NCBI GenBank assembly: GCA_029961685.1
Contig: JARWKL010000001.1
Location: 51,362,062-51,426,061 of the forward strand
Source: Aristolochia californica
Lineage: Eukaryota; Streptophyta; Magnoliopsida; Piperales; Aristolochiaceae
Reading direction: 5' to 3'
Length of the DNA stretch: 64,000 nucleotides
Below are positions 44,778 to 61,750 of this stretch, in pieces (position 1 is the first letter of the stretch; each line of letters begins with the position of its first letter). Below the pieces are notes generated by a model, which did no database searches, had not been told where the DNA came from, and saw only the letters and a program-made list of their open reading frames with translations. The position numbers and the translations under genes are program-made.

Positions 44778-47446
44778 TGTTGGAAGATAGGCCCAAGCTC
44801 ACACGACCAAGGAAGGCCCACGTATCTAAGAGTGTTATAAGATGGGTCACACGATCAAGGAAGGCCCACAAGATGTGCCCAAACACATAAGAAGTAGGAC
44901 CCACCACAATTACCACGAGCTGGCATCCTTATCACATAAGTTGGAAGATCTGGAAGGACTCACAAAGGTATTTTTATCATATGGTCACGTCCTAGAAGAG
45001 TTCAAGTTTGAGTTATGTTTGTCTTTTATCTATATTGAGTTATTTAATTATGCTAGGACTTATCTTTAAGTGTTAGAGTTTAGGTGTAATTGGCACAAAG
45101 GTAGTTTTATTGTAATTGGACTCTACTACCTTCCTCTATTATAAATAGAGATTCATGTACTCTAATTAAAATAAGTTAATAAAGTCAAAGAAGTATTTTT
45201 CTTTTCCATAAATTCAACATGGTATTAGAACAGATTTTGTGAGTTGACTTGGTCAACCCACAAAGACAATGAGATCCTTTTCTCTAAACCCTAAACCCTA
45301 AGTCTAGGTTCGTAGTTATTTTTTTTAGTCCCTCCACCTGTAGTTTGATTTGAGTTTTTCACCTCTATACTTAGATTTTTATATTGTAAATTATATATTT
45401 AAGAAAATATATTTGAGTCTAATTTCTAAGGAAAAATGATTTTTTCCAATCTGAGTTATCTACAAAGAGAAATCGATATTTGAATGAGTGAAGGTCAGAT
45501 TGCAAAAGAAGTTCGAGCAGCAGCAGAAAGCTTCAACTTTCGAGGTATTTTATGCTATAAATAAGGAGACATTATATGGTGATATATATATATATATCAA
45601 AAGAAATATTCGTAAGTCTATTCTCTTACATATTCAACCAATTTTCAATCGGATTTATCTACAAAGAGAAATCGATATTTTAAACAGTGAAGGTCATATT
45701 GAAAAAAAAGTTCTAGCAGTAGCAGAAAGTTTCAACTTCCGAGGTATTTTATGCTATCAAGAACGAGACTTTACATGGAGAATTATATATCAAAAGAAAG
45801 ATCTGTAAAATTATTTTCTTACTTATTCAACCAATTCGCGATCTAAGGTTTTTTATAAAAAAGATATTGATATTGGAAGAGTCAATGGTCATGCTGGAAA
45901 AAAGGAGAAACTGTATTTAGTTTGGCCAGATGACAGAGACTGAAATCTATCAGATTATTTATCTTCTAATAATTATACTTTATGAAGAGAAGTTATACTT
46001 GGATGAAAGTTATTTAAGTCTAGTTTCAAAAGGAGAAAATTTTATGTTAATGTGATCTATATTTAAAGATATATTCGCATTGGAAGAATCAAAGGTCATG
46101 TTGGTATTCTGTTGTATTGAAAAATCTGAATTTATGCCCATTGTTTTGTGTCACTTTTTGAGTTGATATATCAGGAAAATATCTTATTTCTCCATGGTTT
46201 GAGGGATTATTTATACATCTATGTTATTTGGACTTATTACTATATCTATGATATTTGGTTCAAGTTGAGATCACTTTCATTACCTACTAGTTTGAGGGGA
46301 AGAAGTAGAAGAAGTATAAGAAAGATGTATTTTATTCTATCTGTTGTGGATAAGTTTATATGACCAAAATATTCAAGAAAGGGGGACCACAAAAGATGAA
46401 GCTTATGCATCTAAGAAAAAATATGTATATCAGATTATGATTATTTCAAGGGTCCTTCTACAAGGTTTATTATTTGGTTCGTGTTATATGTGTTGGAAGA
46501 TGGTCGTGTTACATTACAACTGCTAGTATTATGTCTATTTGAATGAGAAATTATTATTGAAGAAGAAGCGGCCTCAGTACCTTAACTCATACCAAAATTT
46601 ATTTGACTCTCAAAAATATCACGGTTGGGATACCATGAGAGTCGATGCCCGAATTGGGACACCATGATAAATTTAATTCTAAAAAATATTATGGTTGACA
46701 TACCATGAGAGTCAGTGTCTGCATTGGGACACCATTATAAATAAACCCATTACTGTAATGGCTTTTATTACTCCTACCACTTGAGAGTCGTTGTCTTGTA
46801 GAGGGACATGGTGGTGGACACTTAGAGCAATGCAAATAGGTACACTACCTACAGAAGACGGAGTGTGCCCTACATCCGGCATTAGGACTGAAGTATGGAG
46901 TAATGTCTTACAGTTAGGAGTGATTTTTACTCTCACTTATATAATGCCAGTAGGGCCTCATGGAAGGACGCAACAGCGTGAGAGGGAGTGTTGGAAGATG
47001 AAAACATATTGGAAGATGTGCCATTTTATACAAAAAGATTCTATACATCATTTGCAGCAAGCTGGGAGTTCATGTTGTTCTCTCACCCCCAGCTTGAGGG
47101 GGAGTATTGGAAGATAGGCCCGAGCCCACACAACCAAGGAAGGCCCACGTATCTAACAATATTATAAGATGGGCCACACGACCAAGGAAGGGCCACAAGA
47201 TGGGCCCAAACACATAAGAAGTAGGACTTACCATGATTACCTCAAGCTGACATCCTTATCACATAAGTTGGAAGATCAAGAAGGACTCACAAAGACATCT
47301 TTATCTTATGGTCACATCCTAGAAGAGTTCTAATTTGAGTTATGTTTGGCAGTTATTTAATTATGTTAGTATTTATTTTCAAGTATTAGAGTTTGGGTGT
47401 TAATGAAATCAATGAAGTATTTCTCTTTTATATAATAAATTCAACA
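44778..47446 (+). mobile_element. Protein-less LTR retrotransposon, copy 2 (LARD-like, 2.7 kb)
   Basis: The 5' LTR is 44778-45219 (442 bp). The 3' LTR is 47105-47446, shortened by about 100 bp inside and with its first bases TA instead of TG. The flanks ACTAG and ACTAA look like a 5-bp target duplication with one change. The primer-binding site is TGGTATTAGAACAG at 45220, and the polypurine tract CTTGAGGGGGAG precedes 47105. The interior has no retroviral-type domain. It shares with copy 1 the telomere-like motif, the roughly 200-bp repeats, the hairpin and extra G-rich tracts. Confidence 0.88.
45447..45860 (+). repeat. About 200-bp internal direct repeats of the protein-less LTR element
   Basis: TTATCTACAAAGAGAAATCG occurs at about 45459 and 45658, each followed by CAGAAAG-TTCAACTT and GAGGTATTTTATGCTAT. 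A third, weaker unit begins near 45855. Copy 1 has the same arrangement at about 27664, 27855 and 28055. The duplication therefore predates the split of the two copies. Confidence 0.8.
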
Positions 47447-48096
47447 ACTAAGATTTGTAGCTTTGCTAGCCTACATAGGATTTGTAGCTTACAACTGTAG
47501 CCACAAGGCCTCTTAGCTTTTTCCTCTCAACAATTTAGAATTTTCTTAATGGTGTTGAGTCGAGGAAGGTCTTGCCTACACAAGGCTCAACCTGTGCTTT
47601 CAAGGGTTACTTTCTTATACTTAAATACATATAAAAACTATCATAATTAGCCTAATTTTACTATACAAACACAAGTATGTAGGTACCCTAATCCTAAGTC
47701 TCCACTCATTGTAATAGCAATTCAATAGTCCATAATGACTTGATTTTAAATATAATCTCATAATATATCTTAGATTGGTTTTTAAAATTAGGGGAAAAAA
47801 ATACATAAAATAGTTCATTAGAATAAATGATTTCAAAGTATAATAATACGAGTTCAATGTACTTGATGACTATAATGCTAAGTTAAAGATTTGAATGCAA
47901 TACATCAACATGCTAGAATGTACAATATGTTTTGAAATTAAAATGTTCAAACAAGGGGGTAAAGAACTAGTTTTGAGTGAAAGTTAATCGAACATGCATT
48001 CAAGGTGAAAATACCAACATAAATATGATCTTAAAATCTCTTAGGCTAAGCATTCACAAAAAGTACAAGCACTAATACTAGTCGCTTGAAAATGAA
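47447..48096. other. Intergenic sequence, nothing recognised
   Basis: This AT-rich DNA lies between the LTR element and the tRNA gene. No supported gene was found. Confidence 0.5.
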
Positions 48097-48169
48097 CGCG
48101 CCAGGTAGGGGTCGAACCTACGACTTTCTGCTTAGGAAACAGACGCTCTATCCACTGAGCTACAGGCGC
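48097..48169 (-). tRNA. tRNA-Arg(CCT)
   Basis: The 73-nt minus-strand cloverleaf has acceptor GCGCCTG/CTGGCGC with one T-T mismatch at pair 6-67, and D stem GCTC/GAGC. The anticodon stem TCTGT/GCAGA holds loop TTCCTAA with anticodon CCT, reading AGG. The T stem is GTAGG/CCTAC with loop TTCGACC, and the discriminator is G. Box A (TAGCTCAGTGG) and box B (GGTTCGACCCC) promoters are intact. A TTTT Pol III terminator follows at 48092-48089. There is no intron and no encoded CCA, as expected for a nuclear gene. Confidence 0.97.
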
Positions 48170-52859
<4,690 letters not shown>

Positions 52860-53191
52860 GTCAGTTGTTTTTTATTTTTTATCAATTCTATCATTATTGT
52901 TTTCTTAGTTGGATGCCCAATGCTAATTGCAGATTTTTTTTTTTTTTTTTATAAATTTTATACCTTGTATCAATGTGTGTTTTTGTGTGTACAATTTAAA
53001 TTGTAGTAGTGGACTAATGGACATTTAAGTAGTTTGTTTTGTAGTACTTTTGGATGCCAATATTGGTAATTAATTGTTAACTGCTACAAGAGTTCCAAGC
53101 ATGGATGGGAATTTATGATTAGACTTATGATGGTTTTCTGGCTGCAATAGTGAAGGTTAGACGAGTTGTGCATCTTGGTAGTATTTATACT

Positions 53192-53464
53192 TTTTTTTTT
53201 TTGTGAGTAAAAAGGCGTGTATATATTGCTAGAGGAAAAAGGGAAAGAGTACAATACCTGGCTAAAAAGTACTTTCCTCCACAACAAGATGTTGGAGGGA
53301 AACGCCTAATTTGGCTTGTACATCCGCTAAGTGATTAGCAGATCTAGGAATGTATTTCCAATTACATTGCAATTGAGAAACTAAATTACAGATATCCTCA
53401 AACAAATCCCAGTGACGCCAAGGAAGTTTAGACGACTTCTTGCACTAATTGATGATGACTTTTG
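53192..53464 (-). mobile_element. 5'-truncated LINE with perfect 12-bp target duplication
   Basis: A poly-T run (minus-strand poly-A) starts near 53191. The minus-strand RNase H C-terminus (YIPRSANHLADV-like) follows. The direct repeat AGTATTTATACT is present at 53180-53191 and 53465-53476. This is a textbook target-primed reverse transcription product of about 273 bp. Confidence 0.88.
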
Positions 53465-53827
53465 AGTATTTATACTATAGTTATATTTAAAATAAAACTA
53501 CTGTCAATTTGATTCTAAGAAGTGAGTAGAATGTTACATGCCTGTCAAGTTGATATGGAGATAATCCTTCAATTTTATCAATTTTTTTATTTAATAAAAA
53601 ACAATCGTGTAGCTGAAGCTAAAGAATTTACTGGGTTTTGTCCCTCAAAGACCACTTTTTGCTCATCAAATTGGATTAGCTAGCACTAATTATGGTCATT
53701 TGGTTACATAAACTTTCTTGTATCTGATCCTTGGATCATCTAATTGGAGATAAATTCAAGGGTAGCAGTGGTTTGGAACCTTTTAGAACATCCTCTCAGT
53801 AGTTTTAGTGATGTCTCTGGAATCTTG

Positions 53828-53849
53828 ATATATATATATATATATATAT
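53828..53849 (+). repeat. (AT)n microsatellite
   Basis: Eleven AT units lie in the RuvBL1 intron. Confidence 0.9.
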
Positions 53850-54101
53850 TTGGATAACAATAAGAGAAAGAAATTCAGGAAGAAAACTCCCCAGGGAGAG
53901 AATAGTATTAGTATAATGCAAACGGAAAAATAGCAGAAAACTAGAAAAAAGAATCTTGTTTTCTGTATACCAGGAGAGTAGTTTAATTTAGACATGCTTA
54001 CTGTCAGAAGCACATAAGAAACCTTAATGTATTGCATGTGAGTTTCACCATAGCTGCATATAAAGTTTGACTGAATTGGTTAAATTATCTAAAATGCATG
54101 G

Positions 54102-55315
54102 ACTTTTTTTTTTTTTTTTTTTTTGGGAAAAGGATGTATATATTAATAAAAAAAATAACAAAGAAATAGGGAGCAAATCCCTAACAACAAGAGATTGAAA
54201 AGTTGCACCAGATTTGGCAACACATCTGCGACCGAGTTAGCAGATCTCGGAATGTGAGACCAAATACAAGAAAATTGAGCAGCAATTTCAAGAATTCTCG
54301 AAGAGAATCCCAATGCCTCCACGGGGGGGAGGACGCATTTACGCACCAACCAATAACCACCTTCGAGTCCCCTTCAATGTGAAGAGGACCACTATAATTG
54401 TCTCAAAAAATGCGGAGCCCATTGAGAAGACCTTGGAGTTCAGCCGTTGTTGAGTCAGCAATGCCTAACAGATCAGCATACGACAGACATTGATTGCCTG
54501 AAGAATTCGAGATAACACCCCCTAAACCAGCCATTCCGGGATTACGTAGAGAAGAACCATCAAAATTTAACTTTAGCAAACCATGCTCTAGGGGGGGTTC
54601 ATTCTTGCATGATTGGAATCTTGGTTCCACACCGCATCTTTGCAATGATGTTCCAATTATCATGGATAGATGAACCAACAAAGGAGGAGAAAGACTTCTT
54701 CGTAAAGTGCCCTGTAGAGATCTGACCCGACACACAATCAGCAAGCCTTACCACAAAATTACTTCTAGCATCAAAACGCCTCCGGTTACGCTCATTCCAA
54801 AGCCCCTATGGAATGAAACCAGTGCAAGTGAATATCATAAGCTTTCCAAGCTCAGAAGGGGAATATACCAATGAGCATATTGCAGAATGAAATCAGATCA
54901 ACTATCATACAAAATTGCAACCCCGTTTTACTGAGAATGGAAGTCCATACATTCCATGAGAAAGAGCATTGAAGCAGGACGTGATTGATTGATTCGACCT
55001 CGGAGTTACAGAGAGGGCAGAGAGGGTCAATAGCTTGGTGTCCTCTTCTTCTGAGCACATATGCTGTGAAAATCTTTCCTTGGCCAGGGCGTAGAGATGC
55101 CATGAAAAGAAAATCTCATGATCCCTTTGGTTTGAATGCCAACCATTGATGAAGTTGTAAGCAGAGGACACGGAGAAAATTCCGCTTTTATTAGGCCACC
55201 ATATCATCTTGTCAACAAATAAAGGCCTCAATTTGGAGGATTGCAAAGATTCCATCAAACTGCTTGCCCCCAATGCCTCAGTATTAGAGAGAGCACAGAA
55301 CTTCAAAAGGTAGAC
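54102..55315 (-). mobile_element. 5'-truncated L1-type LINE with zf-RVT and RNase H remnants
   Basis: The minus strand reads 5' to 3' from about 55310. A zf-RVT start (MIWWPNKSGIFSVSSAY) is followed, after a frameshift, by LCPLCNSEVESINHVLLQCS. The RNase H comes next (LNFDGSSLRNPGMAGLGG, then TTAELQGLLNGL) and its C-terminal IPRSANSVADVL. A poly-A tail appears as the T run at about 54104-54124. The 5' boundary and target duplication were not resolved. Confidence 0.85.
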
Positions 55316-55559
55316 TGCCCAACATGAATCTCACAGTCAATGGTGGTACTCTTTTATAACTTAGCTGTCTTGGGTTCTAGTTTGGTCAAACCCAACCAAA
55401 TATGAGACTTGGCTAAGGCATGAAATATCTTCTTAAGTTGGTTAATTCTAATGAGGATAAGAATTTGAGGAATGAAGTGAAATGAGAGATCAGATCATGA
55501 TTTTTAATATTTTTCTAATTTGTACTTGTTTTGGTGGAATTAGATTGTGGACTTGGCAC

Positions 55560-56760
55560 TAGGGGTGGCATTGAACCGAGCCGGCTTGCGAATAGCTCCA
55601 GCTTGGCTCGGTTAGATTCGAATAAACCTGATCTCGAATTCGATTTGAGATCGGGTTTCCAACTCATTTACGTAAACGAGCCAAACCTAAATGAGGCTTG
55701 GTTCGGTTCACGAGCTCGCGAACTGGATCGTTTACTTAAACCCTGGGTCAGGAGTCGGGACTCAAGACCGGCTGCTGAAACATTTCCTTCTCCCAAATTT
55801 TCGACGGACACAAACTAGCATTTCCAGGTACTGTGCACCAGATTTGTGTCGGTTGTGATGTCAATGGTCGCCCTTTTCGTACCTGGCCGCTTCTCGCCCT
55901 CCAGCGGGAATTTTTTCCACTCTCTGGTTTCCACTTTCCAGTTTCATCCTATTGTCTCTTTCCTATCACCCATCTGGTAAACGACTCTTCTGCTTTACTA
56001 AAACAAATCGTCACTAGATTATGCGTTGATTGCGTTTTTGGATTTTTAATTTTTATCTAGAATTTAGTTGCAGTAGGTGGGCATGATGCATTTTTGGCAG
56101 CAATGTGATTTTAAAAGATGAGGAGAGTTTGACCGGAAGAGGGGAGAACGACCATTTAGGTGGGCTTTTGTTCCAGGGGGTTTGTATTTTCAGGTTTTTT
56201 TTTTGTTGTGATGGGAGGGGTTGCATTATGTAATTAAAAAGGATTACGGAGGCTTTCTGTTTGTTCGTGGAGAGGCTGGATTCGGTTGCGGAGGATGCTG
56301 GTTGGGATTGATCGAAATATAAAGAATTAATAATTGGCATCAATTGTAGTCAATTATTTTGGTGTCGTTTTTTTGTTTATATTTGAATAATTGAGTAATA
56401 GCCACAACATTCATAAAGTGATACAAATCACTTATGTGTTATAATCTAAGCCCACCGACAATTATACTGATTGGAAAGAAAAAATTCTCTTATCATTGGG
56501 ATGCATGGACCTTGACTTCAAGTGGATAAACTTCCAAGGCTCACAAAATCCAGTACCTAAATTGAGACCTGTATTTTGTGCAAAGTTTAAAATGTAGATT
56601 GGAGTTCGAATTCGGTTAAAATTATTGGGCTCGAGCTCGATTACAATTTTAGGCTCAAATCTAGGCTCGAGCTCGAGTTTGACATATTTAAATCAAGCCT
56701 AGCTTGAACATAGGCAGGTTCGGGCTCGGCTCGTCTCGATTCGATTCGATGCCACCCCTA
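55560..56760. mobile_element. Non-autonomous hAT transposon, copy 2
   Basis: Termini are TAGGGGTGGCATTGAACCGA at 55560 and the inverted ATGCCACCCCTA ending at 56760. A perfect 8-bp target duplication CTTGGCAC is at 55552-55559 and 56761-56768. Subterminal CTCGAGC-rich sequence matches copies at 5040 and 33754. The interior (about 55830-56340) encodes nothing recognised. There is no transposase. Confidence 0.92.
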
Positions 56761-57289
56761 CTTGGCACATACCATAGCAAACCCATTGCAAAAGAAGAGG
56801 GTCACTTATCTAATTTTTAGAATGTGAAGAAGAACAAGTATATGATTTCATACAAGTATAGGGCTACTAGAAACCAATGTGTTTTCCTAGTTACTGCAGT
56901 TGGCTGACAAGCTTGTAAGAATTTTCAGGTTATCTCAGAGAAGACAAACAACAATAGGCCTATGGAGTATTTTGTGTAGGGATAATATGCTGATATAGCA
57001 ATCCACGCATATAACATGAGATAATAATCTATTGTTTGCAAATTAAAAAGGCTAAACAAATGTTAAGAATGCTCCCAACATGAGTCCTAGCTTGTTGCAA
57101 TATGATATAAATTTTTGTTTGCCAAGGGGCTTGGTGAAGACTTTTCCCAACTGATCTCCAGACCAAACAAACGGAGTTACTACTTCCTTTTTCATCATTG
57201 CATCTCGAATGAAGTGGCAATCCACTTCATTCGTGCATATAGGTATCAAATTTATCAAATTTATAGGGATTGTATGCTAATATAGCAAT

Positions 57290-57810
57290 CCATGCATATA
57301 ATATGAGATAATAATCTATTGTTTGCAAATTAAAAAGGGTAAAAAAATGTTAAGAATGCTCCCAACATGAGTCCCAACTTGTTGTATCATGATATAAATT
57401 CTTGCTTGCTAAGGGCCTTGGTGAAGACATCTCCCAACTGATCTCCAGACTGAACAAACGAAGTTACTATTTCCTTTTTCATCATCGTATCTTGAATAAA
57501 GTGGCAATCCACTTCTATATGTTTAGTCCTCATGTAAAACTAGGTTACTTGTAGTAAAGATTGTAGCGTGATTATCACAAAACATGCTCATCGGTTCATC
57601 CTGGTTGAAACTCAACTCTCGTGAAATTGACATAACCCTCATCAACTTGCTCATTGTGTGAGCAATCATTATGTATTCAGCTTCTGCACTAGTTCGGACT
57701 ACAACATTCTGCTTTTTATTACTCCAACAGATCAAATTTCCTCCTAGGAAGACAATATCTAGAAGTTGACTTTCTGTCCAGTTTAAACCCTGCATAATTT
57801 GCATAAGAGA
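57290..57810 (-). pseudogene. Copia RNase H remnant
   Basis: The minus strand shows ICWSNKKQNVVVRTSAEAEY and MSMFCDNHATIFTTSN, typical of Copia RNase H, then a KPLG-type C-terminus. Frames are interrupted. Confidence 0.8.
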
Positions 57811-58176
57811 AAGCCTCTATCTTCATATAATTGTTAGGTTTAAAGAAAGACCTTTTCCTGGTACTCCTTTCAAATACCTTAAAATTCTTTGTGTATTTTT
57901 TGAGGATGTTCCATAAACTGGCTCACTACACTTACTATAAAAGAAATGTCAAGTCTAGTAACTATTGTATAAATTAACTTTCCAACTGACCTCCGATACT
58001 GTGTTCTGTCATTTAATTCATCACTTTGCCATGGAGATCATGTCCAACTTCCATTGGAGTATCGATTGGCTTGGCTTCCAACAAACCATACCCTTGAAGC
58101 ATATTTGTGACATATCTATGTTGTGTCATCACAATGCCTTCTTAACTTTTCGTCACTTCAATGCACATAAAGTATT

Positions 58177-58700
58177 TCAATGGTCCCAAGTCTTTAGTTG
58201 AAAATACGCAAACAAATGAGATTTGGTATTTTCTATACTAGAAATATCACTCCCAGATAATATAATGTCATCTACATAAACCAAAAGCACCACAATTCTA
58301 GAGGACATCTTCATCACAAACAAGGAGTGATCACAATAACTCTTCGAGAACTCCTTAGATAGCACAACCTGGCTGAATTTTTCCAACCAAGTACGTGGAC
58401 TCTGCTTCAGCTCATAAATCGCGTTCTTAAGTTTGCATACTTTATGTGTCTTGCCTTGAGCAACATATCTTGAAGGTTGCTCCATATATATTTCTTCTTC
58501 CAGATCACCATATAAGAAAACGTTTATAATGTCCAGTTGACGTAGGGACCACCCCTGATTCACCACAATGGAGATCAAAATACAAACATACGATAAACGA
58601 GCAATTGGAGAAAAGGTTTCAAACACTCAATACCAAAGGTTTGAGTATGCCCCTTCGCAACCAACTGAGCTTTATAATGCTCAATAGAACCGTTTGCATT
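58177..58700 (-). pseudogene. Copia reverse transcriptase remnant
   Basis: The 149-codon open stretch is the best-preserved piece of pol in the window. It holds FSPIARLSYV, YGDLEEEIYMEQP, and the catalytic LVYVDDIILSG with both aspartates. It is cut off by stops on both sides, so no functional enzyme is encoded here. Confidence 0.85.
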
Positions 58701-59629
58701 ATACTTGATAGTATAAACCCAACAACAACCAACAACTTTGGCCCTTTATGGTAGATCATATAGTTGTGAAGTGCCTTGATCCATCAAAACATCTATTTCA
58801 ATATCCATAACTTGCTTCCAATGAGGAGATGAGAGAGCCTCCCGCACTGAAGAAGGAATAGTGTAGGTAGAAATGGACAAAGCAAAATTTTTATAGGAGT
58901 CAGATGAGGAACAAAAAGATACAAACTAAGATAATGGATACCGCGTACCTTTACCTTTCCTGACACCCTTCCTGAGTGCAATAAGAAAATGTAGATCATT
59001 ACCTCTGGGATCTTGATACGAGTTAGGGTCATGGTCTAGTGAGAGAGTCGATGGTGATACTTCTTTCTGGCGTTTATATACTTGTAATGGTTTCTCAATA
59101 GTGACAATTTGTGACGATCCAATGGGCTCATCAACTGGTACAAAGGTAACTCGCGTTGGATCAGGTGAGACAACAAGAACAGAAGGTAAAGACATAGAGG
59201 AAAAGAACGACACATCATCAAAGAAAGTAACATCAACAGATACAAATGTTTTTCTAGTGGATGGGCAAAAATATTTGTACCCCTTCTATGAGCGAGAGTA
59301 CCCCAAAATTACACACTTAACTGGTCGAGGAGACAACTTATCCTTGGAAGACCCAAATACATAAGCAAAACAGACACATACAAACACTAAGGGGAGAAAT
59401 AGGAAGTAATAGTGCGAATGGCAAAAAACCTATATAAGAATTTTTCCTACTAATACAGACGAATGCATTCTATTAACCGAGAAACATGCTGTAAGGACAA
59501 CATCACCCCAATAAAACTTGGTCACATACATTTGTATCATCATTGTCCTAGCCACCTCCAGAAATGGAGATTCTTACGTTTAGTTACACCATTTTGTTGA
59601 GGAGTAAAGGCATACGATCTGATGACTAA

Positions 59630-60434
59630 TTCCCTTTTATGACTCATTATCAGTACGCAAGACATGAAGCGAAGCATCACACTGATTTTTTATTTCATTG
59701 AAGAAAAGTTTGAATACATCAAATGCCTCAAATTTGTCCTTAAGAAGATTTATCCAATTACACATACTAAAATTATCGATAAAGGAAATAAAATACCTAT
59801 GACCAAACTGACTAGTCACAGGACATGGACCCTAGATGTATGAGTGTACAATCTCAAATTGATGGCTGGTTTTATGAGACGAGATTGGAAACGAACTTCT
59901 GTGATGGTTGCCTAGTTGACACGACTTGCACCGAAAAGCAAAGCTCGAAGGAATGTTTGGAAATACTTGAGCCAGTTTTGTTGCAAAGGGATGACTTAGC
60001 TGCAAATGGGATTGTATAGGAGAATCTATGGTATGTAACACTTGAATATTATTCTACTGATGGTTCTCTAAGTAGTATAAATCATCTCTCTCACGAGTGG
60101 AACCAATTGTCTTCCTCGTCGCGAGATCCTGAAAAACACAATGAGTAGGATAAAACGTGAGAGAACAATTCATTGACTTGGCTAGTTGACTAATCGAAAC
60201 CAAATTTAAAGAAAACTTGGGAACAAGAAGCGTTGACTGAGGAGACAGAAAAGAAGCAGGAGTAACATTGCCTACTCCTTGAACATGAGAGGTAGAACCA
60301 TCTGCAAGATTAACATGTTTGACATACGGAGATTCTTTTAAATCAGAAAATAATGACGAGATAACTGACATGTGTCTGGAGACTTCTGAGTCAAGAATCC
60401 AGGACGGTGATGAGTGAACATGATAAGATGTCAT
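59630..60434 (-). pseudogene. Copia protease, GAG-pre-integrase and integrase remnant
   Basis: The integrase core includes YFISFIDNFSMCNWI and LRTDNES (59637-59819). The His/Cys pre-integrase region at 59832-60041 includes RCKSCQLGNHH. A protease stretch at 60054-60434 has WILDSEVSRHM, where the usual catalytic D-S-G is D-S-E, a disabling change. Confidence 0.8.
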
Positions 60435-60816
60435 ACCTGAGTCAACATTGGTAGAACTAGGAATTGGGATAGAAGCATGAGCTACATATGCTGAGGTTGA
60501 GGCAACGGAGATCTGAGCCTTGCATTAAGCAATCTATTGCTGCTGTTGTATCAATTGTTGCATCTCATTTGGAGCATCTATTATAATCGACATAGAAAAA
60601 AATAAACTCTCACTTCCACTATCAGGAGTTGTAGAATTAGCCCATGCAGGCTTCTCAAACTTAACCCAACATCTATCAGTATAATGATTATTTTGCCACA
60701 ATGAACACACTTCCTTTCTGACTTACCATCACCACGTTCTCTACCTCTTTTTGAGTCCTCTCTACCTTGGCCTCTACCACCTCTAGAGGAATCTGTAGGA
60801 GTTGATGTTGGAAGCA

Positions 60817-61132
60817 TTTTTTTTTTTTTTTTTTTTTTTGACGAAAGTGCATATATTGATAAAAACAAGAGAAGAATACAAACCTAGCTTTGGGGGCCTG
60901 ACTCCACAACAAAGTGTTGGAAAGACACACCCGCCTTAGCCTGAGAGTCTGCTAAGTGATTAGCAGAACGTGGAATGTGGTTCCAAGTACAATTTAATCC
61001 AAAAAGTAAATTACAAATTTCATTGAACATATCCCAATGATGCCATGGCGGGTGACCATGGTTAGCACACCAATTGATGATGACTTTTGAATCACCTTCA
61101 ATTAAAAGAGGGCCAAAGAAGTGGCTAGTGAA
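60817..61132 (-). mobile_element. 5'-truncated LINE inserted in Copia gag
   Basis: The direct repeat ATGTTGGAAGCA at 60805-60816 and 61133-61144 flanks the insertion. The poly-T run at 60817-60839 is the minus-strand poly-A tail. The body matches the RNase H C-terminus of the 53-kb LINE (CTAAGTGATTAGCAGA). Its removal restores continuous Copia gag sequence across the site. Confidence 0.92.
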
Positions 61133-61144
61133 ATGTTGGAAGCA

Positions 61145-61750
61145 TTAAGAGTAATGATTTCCATTGTCTTACCTCTTTTACTTGCTCCAGGTACAATAGT
61201 TTTCTCAGCCCTCAGAATACTATTAAAACTGGTAGACAGAGTAGGAATTTCATTTGAAGTTAACACCTAGGCTTTAATAGCATCAAATTCTGCCTAAGCA
61301 TCCATTTTTTTTGAAATAAGTAGATGGTTTTGTTGTTTTCTCAACTCATTCTCATCTGTAGTAAACGGATGATATACATTGATCTCCTACCATATACCAA
61401 GGAATGCACTGTAATATTCTATAACAATTCGATTTCATCTTTTCAACCCAAAAAAGTTTGTATACAATTCATAAACTCGAGAGAGATTACTTTCCTGTGC
61501 ATATAAAGATTCTAGAGACAGCCACATAGCCTTTATTGTCTTACAATTCATCACTTGATTTCTAAGAGTAAAATCAGCACTATTAACAATTCGGGTCATA
61601 ACCTTATTGTCCTCTGCCTCCCAATCATCATCTGGTGGCATTGGGGGATCATCTCGGATAAACTTCAACTTCTTTCTACCCTTAAGATACATTCTGGTAG
61701 ACTTAGCCCAATTAAGATAATTAGGCTCTATCAATTTTTCGAAGCAATCA
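61145..61750 (-). pseudogene. Copia gag remnant
   Basis: The minus strand shows YLNWAKSTRMYLKGRKKLKF and a VMNCKTIKAMWLSLESLYAQ segment, then NLSRVYELYTNFFGLKR (61435-61734): UBN2-type gag. Downstream parts to 61145 are frame-shifted. Confidence 0.8.

Noticed and set aside
46712..47117. Overlapping frames on both strands near 46.7-47.1 kb
   Set aside because: They fall in the repetitive 3' part of a protein-less LTR element and are not preserved in the other copy.
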